A DNA stretch of 64,000 nucleotides from Haloferula luteola (GTDB lineage Bacteria > Verrucomicrobiota > Verrucomicrobiia > Verrucomicrobiales > Akkermansiaceae): positions 169,032 to 233,031 of the forward strand of contig NZ_JACHFD010000007.1 of NCBI RefSeq assembly GCF_014201715.1, given 5' to 3'. The notes below the pieces were generated by a model. The model worked only from the letters and a program-made list of their open reading frames with translations. It was not told the origin of the DNA and did not search any database. Positions within the stretch are counted from its first letter, which is position 1. Each line of letters begins with the position of its first letter. Below, one piece after another: positions 1 through 9,247 of the stretch. A program made the translations under genes and the position numbers.

Positions 1-1192
1 GGACGGCTTTCGCATGGTGAAACTCCCCGTCTTTGCCGGCTAGTATGAATCCGTTTGGGTGAAAGCCTTTGCTGACGACCAAGGGCTGGTCGAAAGTCAG
101 GTGCAGTTGAGAAGCTTCCGTATGGACCGATTCCAGTTGTGGCGCCTGGGATGGCAGGGATTCACCGAGTACCTCACGACGGGCAAGCAAAGCGGTACGT
201 CGCCCGATTTCGCGTTTTTGCCTCGGGTGAAGGTCAAAGCCATCGGTGGTATCGTAGGTGACTACTAACCAGGCGTGATCGGTTTGTTGGCAAGCTTTTG
301 CCTGGGCTTCGCGCAACCAGGAGAAATCGAGCCCGTTGATGCGGCCGCTAAAGGCGGGCAGCTGAATGATGAAGAAGGGCATTTCCGGTTGGTGCCACGC
401 CCGTCGCCAATCGCGCATCATCTGTTGAAGCAATTCTGCGTAGGCCTCGGGGTGCCCGGAATTCGATTCTCCTTGATACCATAGGGCTCCTTTGACGGTG
501 AGGGGGGTGATGGGATGGATCATCCCATTGTAAAGAACGGTCGGCGCCATGTCGAACATCGAGCCACTGATCTGCTCCTTGGGGACCTCGGGTTGGGAGG
601 CGAGCCATGCTTCCACCGCAGTGCCTCCAAAGCTGGCGTTCACCAGGCCGATCGGTACATGGGCCAACGTGGGATCCTCGCGCAGGGCCAGTCCGAACGA
701 CCAAGCGACGGCCGAGAAATCCGCCAAGGTGGTGGCGTCAGGGGCGACCCATTCTGCAGGGCCTTCATATCGGGGGGAATCCGCACCGCCGCGAGGGAGA
801 GTTAGCAATCTCACCTGGGTCGGGCGGGCGGCCAAGCATTCGCGGGCGCTCTCGATTTCACGAACACCCATTTGCATATTGGATTGCCCGGAGCACAACC
901 ACACGTCTCCGATCCATACGTCTTGGGCCGTTGAGTCCCCGGCGGTCAATTGGTAGGGACCACCAGCCGGGAAGGCGGACAAGACGGTCTTCCAGCGGCC
1001 GTGCTCGTCCACTTCGGTGGTGGCCGACTGCTCTCCGAGTCGAACTTCCAAGGTCTCGCCAGGATTTCCGCTGCCGCTGAGGCGGAGGGGTTGATCGCGC
1101 TGAAGCACCATGCCGGACGAAAACACGGGATCGAGCACCGCTGCGTTCAGGGTCGCAGCCAATAGGGGTAGGAGAGCCAAAGAGCGATTCAT
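1..1192 (-). CDS. Sialate O-acetylesterase-like (SASA) secreted esterase, 3' end outside window
   Basis: The minus-strand frame is open from ATG at 1190-1192 to the left window edge, so the C-terminus is missing. It begins MNRSLALLPLLAATLNAAV, a signal peptide for export. Next come FSSGMVLQRDQ and WLCSGQSNMQMGV, the start and the nucleophile-Ser block (GQSNM) of the SASA family. GALWYQGESN follows, as in sialate O-acetylesterases and related carbohydrate acetylesterases. The family removes O-acetyl groups from sialic acids or plant glycans; which substrate applies here cannot be read from sequence. It lies divergent to the metallophosphatase and close to other secreted glycan enzymes. Confidence 0.85.
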   Translation of the reverse strand, partial: MNRSLALLPLLAATLNAAVLDPVFSSGMVLQRDQPLRLSGSGNPGETLEVRLGEQSATTEVDEHGRWKTVLSAFPAGGPYQLTAGDSTAQDVWIGDVWLCSGQSNMQMGVREIESARECLAARPTQVRLLTLPRGGADSPRYEGPAEWVAPDATTLADFSAVAWSFGLALREDPTLAHVPIGLVNASFGGTAVEAWLASQPEVPKEQISGSMFDMAPTVLYNGMIHPITPLTVKGALWYQGESNSGHPEAYAELLQQMMRDWRRAWHQPEMPFFIIQLPAFSGRINGLDFSWLREAQAKACQQTDHAWLVVTYDTTDGFDLHPRQKREIGRRTALLARREVLGESLPSQAPQLESVHTEASQLHLTFDQPLVVSKGFHPNGFILAGKDGEFHHAKAV

Positions 1193-1350
1193 GGGGATGG
1201 GTTGGGCCAAGGTTCGACGTTCGATCACTGAACGAGTGATTCAGTGGCTGGCTTTCAGATATTTCTCTGGGTTCACGGGGGGCGGAGGATCGGGCGAAAT
1301 GTTGGAGCCGATGGGCGCGTAGAAATGGGCCTTTCAGCCCGACCAGCATC

Positions 1351-2364
1351 ATGTCTGACCTCGTCTCTTTGACCCGCCGCGACGCCCTCAAAACCACGCT
1401 TCTTTTCAGTTCCGGCCTGCTTGCGGGCATGCAGCCCTTCAAAGTGCACGCCGCCGACCGGCTGAAGTCCCAGGTCGGCGGCGAGGGTCTCCATTTTCTC
1501 ACGGTCGGCGATTTCGGCACAAACAATGGGAAGCAGCGGCAAGTGGCTGACTCGATGGTCGCATTTGCGGATCAGCTTGGTGCGCCCTTGGCGTCAGTTT
1601 TGGCGCTTGGAGACAACTTTTACGGTCACCTGACTCCCGATACCATTCACCCCCGATTCAGTGGCTACTATCCGAAGTCGAAATTGGATGCGCCGTTCTA
1701 TGCGGTTCTAGGGAATCATGATTACGGCCCGGGTTACGATTCGAAGCAGGGGCGTGCGAAGGCTGAGATGGAGCTCGCCTATTCGGTGGCGCATCCGGGG
1801 TCTCGGTGGAAGATGCCCGCGAAGTGGTATGCGCGGGAGTTCGGTCCGAAGGAGGATCCGATGGTGAAGATCATCTTCCTGGATGGAAACTATTTCGAAG
1901 GGGCCATGACTCCTCAGGAAAAGATCGCCCAGCGGCGTTGGCTAGCGGAGGAACTGGACCGGCCCACGAAAGCTCGTTGGATGTGGCTGGTGTCCCACTA
2001 TCCGGTGTTCTCCCATGCCAATCCTGGGCGGGAAGGCGAGCGCAAGCATCTCATGAAGGAATGGAAGGAGGCGTTCCACGATCCTCGGATTTCGCTCTAT
2101 CTCGCAGGGCACGATCATACCCTCCAGCATCTTCGCGCCGAAGGACTGAAGCAGGATTTCATCGTCTCTGGAGGTGGTGGTGCCAGTCGTCATGATGTGG
2201 CCGAGGCGGGTGAGGATTTCTCGATGAAGACCCGTGGCTTCAATCACATTCATGTGACCCGTGATCGGGTGGCGGTGAACTTTATCAATGCCGAGGGAGA
2301 TTTGATTCATGCCTTTGAGAGGGATCTTCTGGGGAAAATGAAGATTCTTCCGCTGAAGAGCTGA
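1351..2364 (+). CDS. Tat-exported metallophosphatase (purple acid phosphatase-like)
   Basis: The 337-residue protein has a twin-arginine leader (LTRRDALKTTLLF) followed by a hydrophobic stretch, so it is probably exported folded. The calcineurin-like metal-binding blocks appear in order: GDFG, GDNFY, GNHDYG, SHYPVFSHA and GHDHTLQH. These are the dinuclear-metal motifs of purple acid and tartrate-resistant acid phosphatases, which hydrolyse phosphomonoesters. The length fits the short bacterial form. The start is the first ATG before the Tat motif. It stands alone on the plus strand, divergent from the SASA esterase, with no regulator recognised. Confidence 0.88.
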   Translation: MSDLVSLTRRDALKTTLLFSSGLLAGMQPFKVHAADRLKSQVGGEGLHFLTVGDFGTNNGKQRQVADSMVAFADQLGAPLASVLALGDNFYGHLTPDTIHPRFSGYYPKSKLDAPFYAVLGNHDYGPGYDSKQGRAKAEMELAYSVAHPGSRWKMPAKWYAREFGPKEDPMVKIIFLDGNYFEGAMTPQEKIAQRRWLAEELDRPTKARWMWLVSHYPVFSHANPGREGERKHLMKEWKEAFHDPRISLYLAGHDHTLQHLRAEGLKQDFIVSGGGGASRHDVAEAGEDFSMKTRGFNHIHVTRDRVAVNFINAEGDLIHAFERDLLGKMKILPLKS

Positions 2365-2494
2365 TGGCTCCAAGAGGGGACCGAAGGCTTTCTGGCAATA
2401 AACCGCTAGCTCGGGTTTCCTGGCTCCTTCCGTCACGGATTCAAGAAGTCTGATGCACGGAGGAGATGGTATAAAATGTGCTTTTGCGGCAGGG

Positions 2495-3319
2495 ATGAAG
2501 ACTCTGCTGAAATGGCCGATGGTTGTGATTCCCGCTGTGTCTCTGTTGCCGGCGGCGACTCAAGTTCACCCGACTTATTTTTCCAAATCCAATGCGGATG
2601 CTCCCTATCAAGGGAGTGGAAATGAGCAACTGGTGGGATCCGATTATTTTGTGGCGACCCTCCAACCTTTTGATGAGGCACTGGGCACACTGATTTCGTT
2701 TTCGGTCAGTGCGGAAATGGATGCGGCGATTGGGGGCACCGTGGGAGAAAACGGGACTTCCGGTTCGACATCGGGATCCATCAGTGGGGATTTCTTTCTG
2801 AATGACCTGTATTTCGCCTCAGCCGGAGGAGGATATGGAAACGGGGGGCTGACCGGAACCAAGGTGGAGGTGCCTTTTTCGATCAGTCCGTTGGACGAAT
2901 TGTTTCAGGTCTCCGAGCCGTTTGATGAGGACTATATTGAGGTGGTGACGGGAGACTCTCCTTACCAGGTGATCTACGACAGTCCTATGAACGTGTTTTA
3001 TAACAACATGTCGGATCTCGTGGCCTCGGTGGAGGGAAACATTGTGGTGACTTATACGTACGAAACGAGTTCGGGGGAGATCCGAACGCTGCGGGTGGTC
3101 GGGATTTTGCGGAACGTCCAACGCGGTGAAGTGACGGTGGAGTGGACGTCTCAGCCGGGTAAAACCTACACCTTGGAAGCGGGGAGTTCGCTAACGGAGG
3201 GATCATTGATGGCGATCGATGCCTCGGTGGAAGCGAGTGAGGGCGAGACCACGAGCTACACTGAGGCCGTGGAAAGCAGTGTGAAATCGCGCTTTTACCG
3301 AGTTCGCGAGAACGAGTGA
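2495..3319 (+). CDS. Secreted protein of unknown function with FYRV-type C-terminal domain
   Basis: The start is placed at ATG 2495 (MKTLLKWPMVVIPAVSLL), which gives a clean signal peptide; an in-frame ATG at 2453 would add 14 unlikely residues. The body is rich in Gly, Ser and acidic residues and has no catalytic motif I recognise. The C-terminus reads VEWTSQPGKTYTLEAG and ends with SRFYRVREN. This immunoglobulin-like tail is common in secreted verrucomicrobial and planctomycetal proteins. Function is unknown; the mature protein has about 250 residues. A perfect hairpin follows the stop codon. Confidence 0.7.
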   Translation: MKTLLKWPMVVIPAVSLLPAATQVHPTYFSKSNADAPYQGSGNEQLVGSDYFVATLQPFDEALGTLISFSVSAEMDAAIGGTVGENGTSGSTSGSISGDFFLNDLYFASAGGGYGNGGLTGTKVEVPFSISPLDELFQVSEPFDEDYIEVVTGDSPYQVIYDSPMNVFYNNMSDLVASVEGNIVVTYTYETSSGEIRTLRVVGILRNVQRGEVTVEWTSQPGKTYTLEAGSSLTEGSLMAIDASVEASEGETTSYTEAVESSVKSRFYRVRENE

Positions 3320-3327
3320 CACGATCC

Positions 3328-3360
3328 GGAGGCGAAGAACTCGCGGATTTCTTCGCCTCC
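3328..3360 (+). terminator. Hairpin after the secreted protein gene
   Basis: A perfect 12-bp stem (GGAGGCGAAGAA with TTCTTCGCCTCC) encloses a 9-nt loop. It begins 9 bases after the stop at 3319. No T-run follows, so it may act as a weak intrinsic terminator or an mRNA 3' stabiliser. Confidence 0.65.
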
Positions 3361-3472
3361 AGTGAACTCTCTTGTCGGGTTTGGCAGACGAGAGTCGCAT
3401 GAGGAGATGGGCGGATCCTTTTCTGCCCAAGCTCACCTTCGTCCTTCGGAACAAGAAGGATGATGAACCCAT

Positions 3473-4378
3473 GTGTCCCTCAATATGAAGCCAACCCAGC
3501 GATTTCAGTTTTCAGGAGGGAGCCTCAGGGCTTCCTCGTTTCTTTCTCTTGCCCTTTTAGCGGGGGGGACAGTGCCATGTTTGAAGGGCGCGATCACCGC
3601 AGATTTTTCCGGCGGAAATGGCAGTGACTCTGTGGATCAGTTTACGGGAGTCGCTGGAGGCGGATGGGCGGGGGCCTGGCAATCCAACACCGCGGGGACC
3701 AGTGGGGGAACGAGCTTTTCGAGTTCAGTTCTCGGCAGCAGCCCCCTGAACTCAGGTGGGGATTATTTGAGCACCGTCCTTATCGGAGGCAGCGGGACGT
3801 CCAAGGGGGGTGTGCAGCGGGCCTACGAAACCTCAGGCTCGGTGGATTTGTCGGCTGTCCATCAGCTGTCTTTCGACTTCCGGATCGATAGTGATCTGAG
3901 CACCTTCACTTCGACCACGGACTATCTCCAGGCGTTTGATCGGCCCGCGAGTTCGGATTTTGGCTCGAATGGAACGTGGTTGATCCGGGCTGCCGGGGCA
4001 TCGGTGAATGGCATCAACGCCCTGAACTGGATGTTCTATGACGGTGGGCAGGATGGGGCGGGTTTCAATACGGCCAATTTCGTCGATTCAGGCGTCGCAT
4101 TGGCTTCGGGGACCGTGTATCATTTCGAGGTTTTTATCGATCCGGCGGCACTCGAGTATTCGGTGAGTATCAATGGCGGGCCGATCTCGGCCCCCTTGGG
4201 TTTCCGCACGGGGGATGCAGGCAACCTCGGGAACCTGAATTTTGGAGGTCAGGTATCGAGTGCAGGAGAAGAGATGGCATTTTCCTTGGATTCGGTAGCG
4301 GTGGTTCCCGAGCCGTCAGCCACGGCTTTGCTGCTCGTCGCGGGCTGTGGAATCGGATTGCGGCGTCGTCGGGGTTGA
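3473..4378 (+). CDS. PEP-CTERM sorting-domain protein
   Basis: The 301-residue protein has an N-terminal signal region (SSFLSLALLAGG) and a C-terminus VVPEPSATALLLVAG...GLRRRRG. That is the PEP-CTERM signal: a Pro-Glu-Pro box, a hydrophobic helix and a basic end, recognised by exosortase/archaeosortase. The Gly/Ser-rich body may be a lectin-like beta sandwich, but no family is certain. The listed start is GTG 3473, with AAGAAGGA about 13 bases upstream; ATG 3485 is an alternative. Its last 63 bases overlap the convergent AraC gene. No exosortase is encoded in this window. Confidence 0.8.
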   Translation: MSLNMKPTQRFQFSGGSLRASSFLSLALLAGGTVPCLKGAITADFSGGNGSDSVDQFTGVAGGGWAGAWQSNTAGTSGGTSFSSSVLGSSPLNSGGDYLSTVLIGGSGTSKGGVQRAYETSGSVDLSAVHQLSFDFRIDSDLSTFTSTTDYLQAFDRPASSDFGSNGTWLIRAAGASVNGINALNWMFYDGGQDGAGFNTANFVDSGVALASGTVYHFEVFIDPAALEYSVSINGGPISAPLGFRTGDAGNLGNLNFGGQVSSAGEEMAFSLDSVAVVPEPSATALLLVAGCGIGLRRRRG

Positions 4379-5290
4379 TGGCGCCTGGGGACCTTCCCGA
4401 TCCGTACTGGCGCTTTCGCGCCGGTAACGGGCGGGGGGCTTTCCGGTCACCCGGGTGAAAACTCGGGTCAAATAGTAGCGATTGGGGAAACCCGTTCGTT
4501 CGGCGATTTCATCGATGCTCAGGGGGCTTTGCTCGAGGAGTCGGGCGGCTTCCCGGGTTCGAACACGGGCGATGAACTGAGGGACCGTGGTGCGAAATTC
4601 GCGTTGAAACAGGGTTGCCAAGGCCCGGGGGGAGATGCCGGCGATTTGTGCGAGCCGTGGGACTTCCAAGGGCTCGGCAAAGTGATGAGCGATGTGTTCT
4701 GCGACTTTGAGGACTTGAGGAGATCGGGGGCGTTCGTCCCAGTCGATTTCCTGGCGGAGAAAAACGTCGTGCAAAAGGGCGGAGGCTTCGTGGAGGAGGT
4801 GAAATCGTCGTCGCGGAGACGGGTGAGACACCCATTGCGCCATGCGTTCTGCGCGAGCCCGTTCCGAGGCTTGGATGGGCAAAACGATGGAGTCGCCTTG
4901 GCGAAGGGAGAGGGCGATGGAAAAGGTGATCCAAAGATGGCGGACGGGGACGGAGCCCCGGGAGTCGAACACTTGATGATCGGGAATCAGAACGAGGTGG
5001 TCTGGAATCAAATCGATGGCATGATCGCGAAAAACGACACGGTGTCCTGGATCGAAGTTGTAGTAGAGTCGCCAGAAAGGACTCACCGTGTTGGGGAACA
5101 TCCAGCGTTCGTTTCGTGGTAGGTAGCCCACTTCGTGGATGAGGATTTGCCCTTCGGAGAGCGCTCCGCCGAGAGGGGTGTACTCGATGCCGACGCCTGA
5201 GTGGGGGTGCTCGTAGGCGCCTCGGTTGATTCCTTGCGGTGCTGAAAAAGACACAAATGAGGAGCTAAGTGGACATCGACGCCTTGTCAA
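4316..5290 (-). CDS. AraC-family transcriptional regulator
   Basis: The C-terminal third (about residues 205-300) is a double helix-turn-helix AraC domain, with LEVPRLAQIAGISPRALATL and then IDEIAERTGFPNRYYLTRVF. The N-terminal half resembles a cupin-like sensing domain (HPHSGVGIEYTPLGG). The gene faces away from the GH29 fucosidase starting at 5318, so control of that gene, perhaps by a sugar, is a reasonable inference. The start is uncertain: no ATG precedes the sensor domain, and TTG at 5290 is the first usable codon. The 3' end overlaps the PEP-CTERM gene. Confidence 0.85.
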   Translation of the reverse strand: MTRRRCPLSSSFVSFSAPQGINRGAYEHPHSGVGIEYTPLGGALSEGQILIHEVGYLPRNERWMFPNTVSPFWRLYYNFDPGHRVVFRDHAIDLIPDHLVLIPDHQVFDSRGSVPVRHLWITFSIALSLRQGDSIVLPIQASERARAERMAQWVSHPSPRRRFHLLHEASALLHDVFLRQEIDWDERPRSPQVLKVAEHIAHHFAEPLEVPRLAQIAGISPRALATLFQREFRTTVPQFIARVRTREAARLLEQSPLSIDEIAERTGFPNRYYLTRVFTRVTGKPPARYRRESASTDREGPQAPSTPTTPQSDSTARDEQQSRG

Positions 5291-5317
5291 ACCGCTGGCA
5301 GGCTAGGCGGCGGAATC

Positions 5318-6715
5318 ATGACTCGTTTCACCCTTTTGCTGGCGCTGCTTGGCGGCGCGATTTGGACTCCCGTGAAAGCCGCCGAACCCACCCGCAGCCT
5401 GCACGCGTTGCAGGAGGATTTTGTGAACTTGCGATTTGGTATGTTCATTCACTTCAACATGCCGACGTTTTTCCCGGGGGATTGGCCGGATCCGGATGCT
5501 TCTCCGGAGGCCTTCACGCCCCGGCATCTTGACTGTGACCAGTGGGCAGAGGCGGCGGTTTCCGCACACATGAGTTATGGTTGCCTGACCACCAAACATC
5601 ATAGCGGATTCTGTATTTGGGACACGAGGACGACGGATTACAGTTCGATGCATAGCCCAGTGAAACGGGATGTGGTGAAGGAGTATGTGGAGGCCTTCCG
5701 CAAGAGGGGGTTGAAGACGATGCTCTATTATTCGATGCTCGACACGCATCACCGGATTCGCCCGGGTCACATCAAGCCGGAGAATACGGAGATGATTCTG
5801 CAGCAGCTCACCGAGTTGCTGACGCATTATGGGGAGATCGATGCGTTGGTGATTGATGGCTGGGACGCGCCGTGGTCTCGGATTTCTTATGAGGAGATTC
5901 CGTTCGAGCGCATTTATCTGCACATCAAGTCCCTGCAGCCGAATTGCTTGGTGATGGACTTGAATGCCGCGAAGTATCCCGCGGATGCTCTCTTTTACGG
6001 GGATATCAAGCCGTACGAACAAAACGCTGGGCAGCACATCTCTAAGGAGACCAACCGGCTGCCGGCGATGTCTTGCTTGCCGTTGAATGGGGCATGGTTT
6101 TGGGAGCCGCGCTTTCCCGAGGAGCCGGTCAAAGATCCCCAGGAGTTGGTGGAAAAGAATTTGCGTCCCTTCAATGAGGCCTACTGCAATTTTATGCTCA
6201 ACGTTTCGCCGAATGCCGATGGCAAGCTTGATGACAATGCGTTGGTGGCGTTGAAGGAGATGGGCGAGATGTGGGAGCCCTCGAAAAAGCGAATCCGGGT
6301 TCCGGACGGGATCGCGCCGATTGTGGCGTCGAACTTGGCCAAGGGGCGACCGGCAGAGTCGAGTTGGAGCGATGACATGTGGATCATGGATTTTGCGAAC
6401 GACGATGATTTCGGGACATCGTGGATCTCGCACCCTTCCGTGGAGAAGCCATGGTGGGAGGTGGAGCTAGGGAAGGGAACCCGGTTCAACATGATCACTT
6501 TGTTTGAAGCCGAGCCGCGGGTCGAGTCCTACAAGCTTGAGTTCTGGGACGGAAGTCATTGGAAAACGTTGGCAGCAGGCCGCGGTGAGAAGCAGGGGAG
6601 GCTGACGGTGCATCGCTTTGAGGAGGTCGAAGCCGAGAAGGTGCGAATTGAGATCGAGAAGTTTCACGCGCCTCCGGTGATTGCTGAATTCGGGGTCTAC
6701 CACGAGACTCGCTGA
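5318..6715 (+). CDS. Secreted alpha-L-fucosidase (GH29) with C-terminal discoidin-like domain
   Basis: The 465-residue protein has the signal peptide MTRFTLLLALLGGAIWTPVKA. The GH29 barrel shows RFGMFIHFN near the N-terminus, YGCLTTKHHSGFCIWD, and ALVIDGWDAPW, where Asp180 fits the catalytic nucleophile. The last 130 residues (WSDDMWIMDFANDDDFGTSW onward) resemble an F5/8-type discoidin carbohydrate-binding domain. GH29 enzymes remove alpha-linked L-fucose from glycans. The gene is divergent from the AraC regulator and is followed by a terminator hairpin, so it is probably a single transcription unit. Confidence 0.9.
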   Translation: MTRFTLLLALLGGAIWTPVKAAEPTRSLHALQEDFVNLRFGMFIHFNMPTFFPGDWPDPDASPEAFTPRHLDCDQWAEAAVSAHMSYGCLTTKHHSGFCIWDTRTTDYSSMHSPVKRDVVKEYVEAFRKRGLKTMLYYSMLDTHHRIRPGHIKPENTEMILQQLTELLTHYGEIDALVIDGWDAPWSRISYEEIPFERIYLHIKSLQPNCLVMDLNAAKYPADALFYGDIKPYEQNAGQHISKETNRLPAMSCLPLNGAWFWEPRFPEEPVKDPQELVEKNLRPFNEAYCNFMLNVSPNADGKLDDNALVALKEMGEMWEPSKKRIRVPDGIAPIVASNLAKGRPAESSWSDDMWIMDFANDDDFGTSWISHPSVEKPWWEVELGKGTRFNMITLFEAEPRVESYKLEFWDGSHWKTLAAGRGEKQGRLTVHRFEEVEAEKVRIEIEKFHAPPVIAEFGVYHETR

Positions 6716-6769
6716 GCCGACTTCTCAGCGGGGGGGAACTGTGGGGAAACTGACACAGAATTCAGGTAG

Positions 6770-6794
6770 CGTCCCCCGTGACTGGGGGACGTTT
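6770..6794 (+). terminator. Rho-independent terminator after the GH29 gene
   Basis: The stem CGTCCCCC/GGGGGACG (8 bp, 6-nt loop) is followed by TTT and lies 55 bases after the fucosidase stop. It ends only 8 bases before the next start codon, so it could also act as a leader structure for that gene. Confidence 0.7.
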
Positions 6795-6802
6795 ATCGGG
6801 GG

Positions 6803-8293
6803 ATGTGGAGATGGTTGATGTTGGTAGGGATCCTCGCGGTGACGGGAGGGAGTTGCGGTGCGGAAGAAGGCACAGCGGCAGGCATTTTGAGTCGGGGAAC
6901 GTCCGCTGCGACGCCGTGGTTTGTGGTGGAAGGTAAGGAGCCGGGACCGTTGGTGGTGATCAGCGGCGGAGTGCACGGGGATGAGCCGGCGGGAGCGCGC
7001 GCTGCCGAACAGGTCCGCCACTGGAAGATCCAAAAGGGACGATTATTGGTGCTGCCGCGCGCGAATGTGACGGCGCTCGCGGCCGGAAAGAGGAAGATTC
7101 CTGGGGAAAATCGTGATCTGAATCGGAGTTTTCCGAAGGCTGGCGAGCAAGGAATGGCAGAGGGGACGATCGCGGAATCGATCTGGGAGTGGCTGCAAGC
7201 GCAGCGACCGGATTGGGTGATCGATCTCCACGAAGGCTACGACTTTCATGGACGGCAACCGGCGTCGGTCGGGTCGAGTATTATTGAGGCGGGAGGGAGT
7301 GAGGTGGAGGCGATGGTGCCGTTGATGTTGGAGGCGGTGAATGCGGAGATTGTCGATCCCCAGCGGAAGTTTCAGCACCTGCATCCGCCCGTGAATGGGA
7401 GTCTTGCGAGGGCTGCTGCGGCGCACTTGGGATGCCACGCAATGATCTTGGAAACCACGACGCGGGATCAGGCGCTCTCGCTTCGGGTGCGGCAGCATCG
7501 GACGATGCTGAAAGTGTTGCTGGAGGAGTTGGGGATGTTGGCAACGGATGCGCCAGATTATCCGCGTCCCCGGGAGGGAGCGTTTGCTGTTGCGTTGTTT
7601 GATGATGCGGGCGCGAGTGGATCGGGGCCGCAGCAGGTCGAAGCGACCTTAAGCAAGGTGCAGGGTGCCGAGGTGTGGAGGGTCGGCGGTGACGATGTGC
7701 GCGATGGCGCCTTGGCAGGTTTCGATTTGGTGGTGTTCCCAGGTGGGAGTGCCAGCCGCCAAGCCGAGGCATTGGGGGAAGGAGGTCGTGAGAAAGTCAG
7801 GACGTTTGTGCGGGAGGGAGGAGGGTATGCCGGAATTTGCGCGGGTGCCTATTTGGCGGCGACGAATTATTCATGGTCGCTGGGGATCAGCAATCATCGC
7901 ACCTTCTGCGAGATGAGAGAAGTGCCCGGTCAGGGGGAGAAGAGCATGTGGTACCGAGGTCCGTCCTCGACCGTGGAAATGGAACTGACGGAGGAAGGCA
8001 GGAAAATGATGGGGAACATTTCGGGCGAATTGGGAGTCCGCTATCACAATGGGCCGATCATGTCGCCCGCGGGCGAGAGCGATTTGCCGGAGTTTCGGGT
8101 GTTGGCGCGATTCCGAAGTGAGGTCTCCCATTATGCGGTGCAGGAAGGAACCATGGAAGGAACGCCAGCGATTTTAGCAACGGAATGTGGAAGGGGGCGC
8201 GTGGTGTGCATCAGCCCTCATCCTGAATCGACGCCGGAATGGCGTCCAATGATGGCTCGATCATTGAGTTGGGCGGGTCGACAAGATGGGTGA
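6803..8293 (+). CDS. Secreted fusion of M14-like zinc hydrolase and class-I glutamine amidotransferase-like domain
   Basis: The 496-residue protein has a signal peptide (MWRWLMLVGILAVTGGSCGA) with a lipobox-like Cys. Residues about 35-240 are an M14/AstE-like zinc hydrolase: GGVHGDEPAG supplies His and Glu ligands, NRDLNRSFP follows, and VIDLHEG supplies the third His. From about residue 250 a second domain starts (FAVALFDDAGASGSG), with VVFPGGSA and GYAGICAGAYLAA, the nucleophile-elbow Cys pattern of BPL_N/ThiJ-like amidotransferases. The family suggests a peptidase or deacylase joined to an amidase-like domain. The substrate is unknown; a role in peptidoglycan or glycan turnover is only inference. 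Confidence 0.75.
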   Translation: MWRWLMLVGILAVTGGSCGAEEGTAAGILSRGTSAATPWFVVEGKEPGPLVVISGGVHGDEPAGARAAEQVRHWKIQKGRLLVLPRANVTALAAGKRKIPGENRDLNRSFPKAGEQGMAEGTIAESIWEWLQAQRPDWVIDLHEGYDFHGRQPASVGSSIIEAGGSEVEAMVPLMLEAVNAEIVDPQRKFQHLHPPVNGSLARAAAAHLGCHAMILETTTRDQALSLRVRQHRTMLKVLLEELGMLATDAPDYPRPREGAFAVALFDDAGASGSGPQQVEATLSKVQGAEVWRVGGDDVRDGALAGFDLVVFPGGSASRQAEALGEGGREKVRTFVREGGGYAGICAGAYLAATNYSWSLGISNHRTFCEMREVPGQGEKSMWYRGPSSTVEMELTEEGRKMMGNISGELGVRYHNGPIMSPAGESDLPEFRVLARFRSEVSHYAVQEGTMEGTPAILATECGRGRVVCISPHPESTPEWRPMMARSLSWAGRQDG

Positions 8294-8349
8294 GAAAGTT
8301 GGAAATTCTGAGAGGGTTTCGGAAGGAAGGTGGGTAAAGATCGACTGCC

Positions 8350-9195
8350 ATGATGCAAATTTTGAGGAACTGCCTAGTCGCTGGATGGGTCTGCGGAGTT
8401 GTGGCCGGCGAGGAGCAAGCATGGGAGCCATTGTTTGTGGGTGTGGAGCACCGTGAGGTGACGCTGGAGAAACCTCGCAAGGTGAAAATCCATGAGGTGC
8501 GGGTCGATACTCAAGCCTCTGGAGTTCGGTTTTTTGTGACTCCCTCGAATGGAGACAAGCCGGGTGAGGTCGATGGAAGGGTGACGGGAGCCTTTTTGGA
8601 GGAGTTTGGCCTGGAGGTGGCAATCAATGGTTCGGCCTTCGATCCGGTAACCACTCCCGGCAAGCCTCTCGATATCCTGGGGCTTTCCATCGCAGATGGT
8701 GAAACGGTGAGTCCCGTAGATCTGGCGAGCGGGAATCCCGTTTTCTGGGTAGGGCGAGACGGGCGAGCGCATGTGGCGACGGACGAGGAGGCCATTGTTG
8801 AAGTTGCGAAGGACCCGCAAGTCGTGGTGGCATTGCAGGGCCACTATGGGAGGAATGCGGTGTTGGTGGATGATGCCAAGGTGGTGAGTGAGGGGCGCGA
8901 CATCCATCCGCGGACGGCCGTGGGGGTCTCGAAGGATGGTCGATGGGTGCATGGTGTGGTGGTGGACGGTCGGCAACCTGGCTATAGCGAGGGCATGTCT
9001 CTAGTGGAGTTGGCGGAGTGGATGAAAGAGGCCGGGATCTGGGATGCGATGAATCTCGATGGTGGGGGATCGACGACTTTGGTGATTGCGGATGAGGCCG
9101 GAAAAGCCCGGGTGCTGAATCGGCCATCCGGGAGGCGACAGCGGAGTGTGGGGAACCATTTGGGGGTTCGAGCGGCTCGATTGACCGAGCGATGA
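8350..9195 (+). CDS. Secreted phosphodiester glycosidase family protein (NAGPA domain)
   Basis: The 281-residue protein has a short signal sequence (MMQILRNCLVAGWVCGVVA). The rest matches the NAGPA/DUF2233 fold: LEVAINGSAFDP, PRTAVGVSKDG, VVVDGRQPGYSEGMSLVELA and MNLDGGGSTTL. The last block is the family's hallmark. Characterised members (mammalian uncovering enzyme) cleave N-acetylglucosamine-1-phosphodiesters; in bacteria they act on cell-wall or exopolysaccharide substrates. The gene follows the M14 fusion gene by 56 bases on the same strand, so the two may be co-transcribed. Confidence 0.85.
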   Translation: MMQILRNCLVAGWVCGVVAGEEQAWEPLFVGVEHREVTLEKPRKVKIHEVRVDTQASGVRFFVTPSNGDKPGEVDGRVTGAFLEEFGLEVAINGSAFDPVTTPGKPLDILGLSIADGETVSPVDLASGNPVFWVGRDGRAHVATDEEAIVEVAKDPQVVVALQGHYGRNAVLVDDAKVVSEGRDIHPRTAVGVSKDGRWVHGVVVDGRQPGYSEGMSLVELAEWMKEAGIWDAMNLDGGGSTTLVIADEAGKARVLNRPSGRRQRSVGNHLGVRAARLTER

Positions 9196-9247
9196 TCAAG
9201 AGGATTTTCTGCTGGAAGGTCTTCGGGAATTCCTTAGCGTGAGTGCT

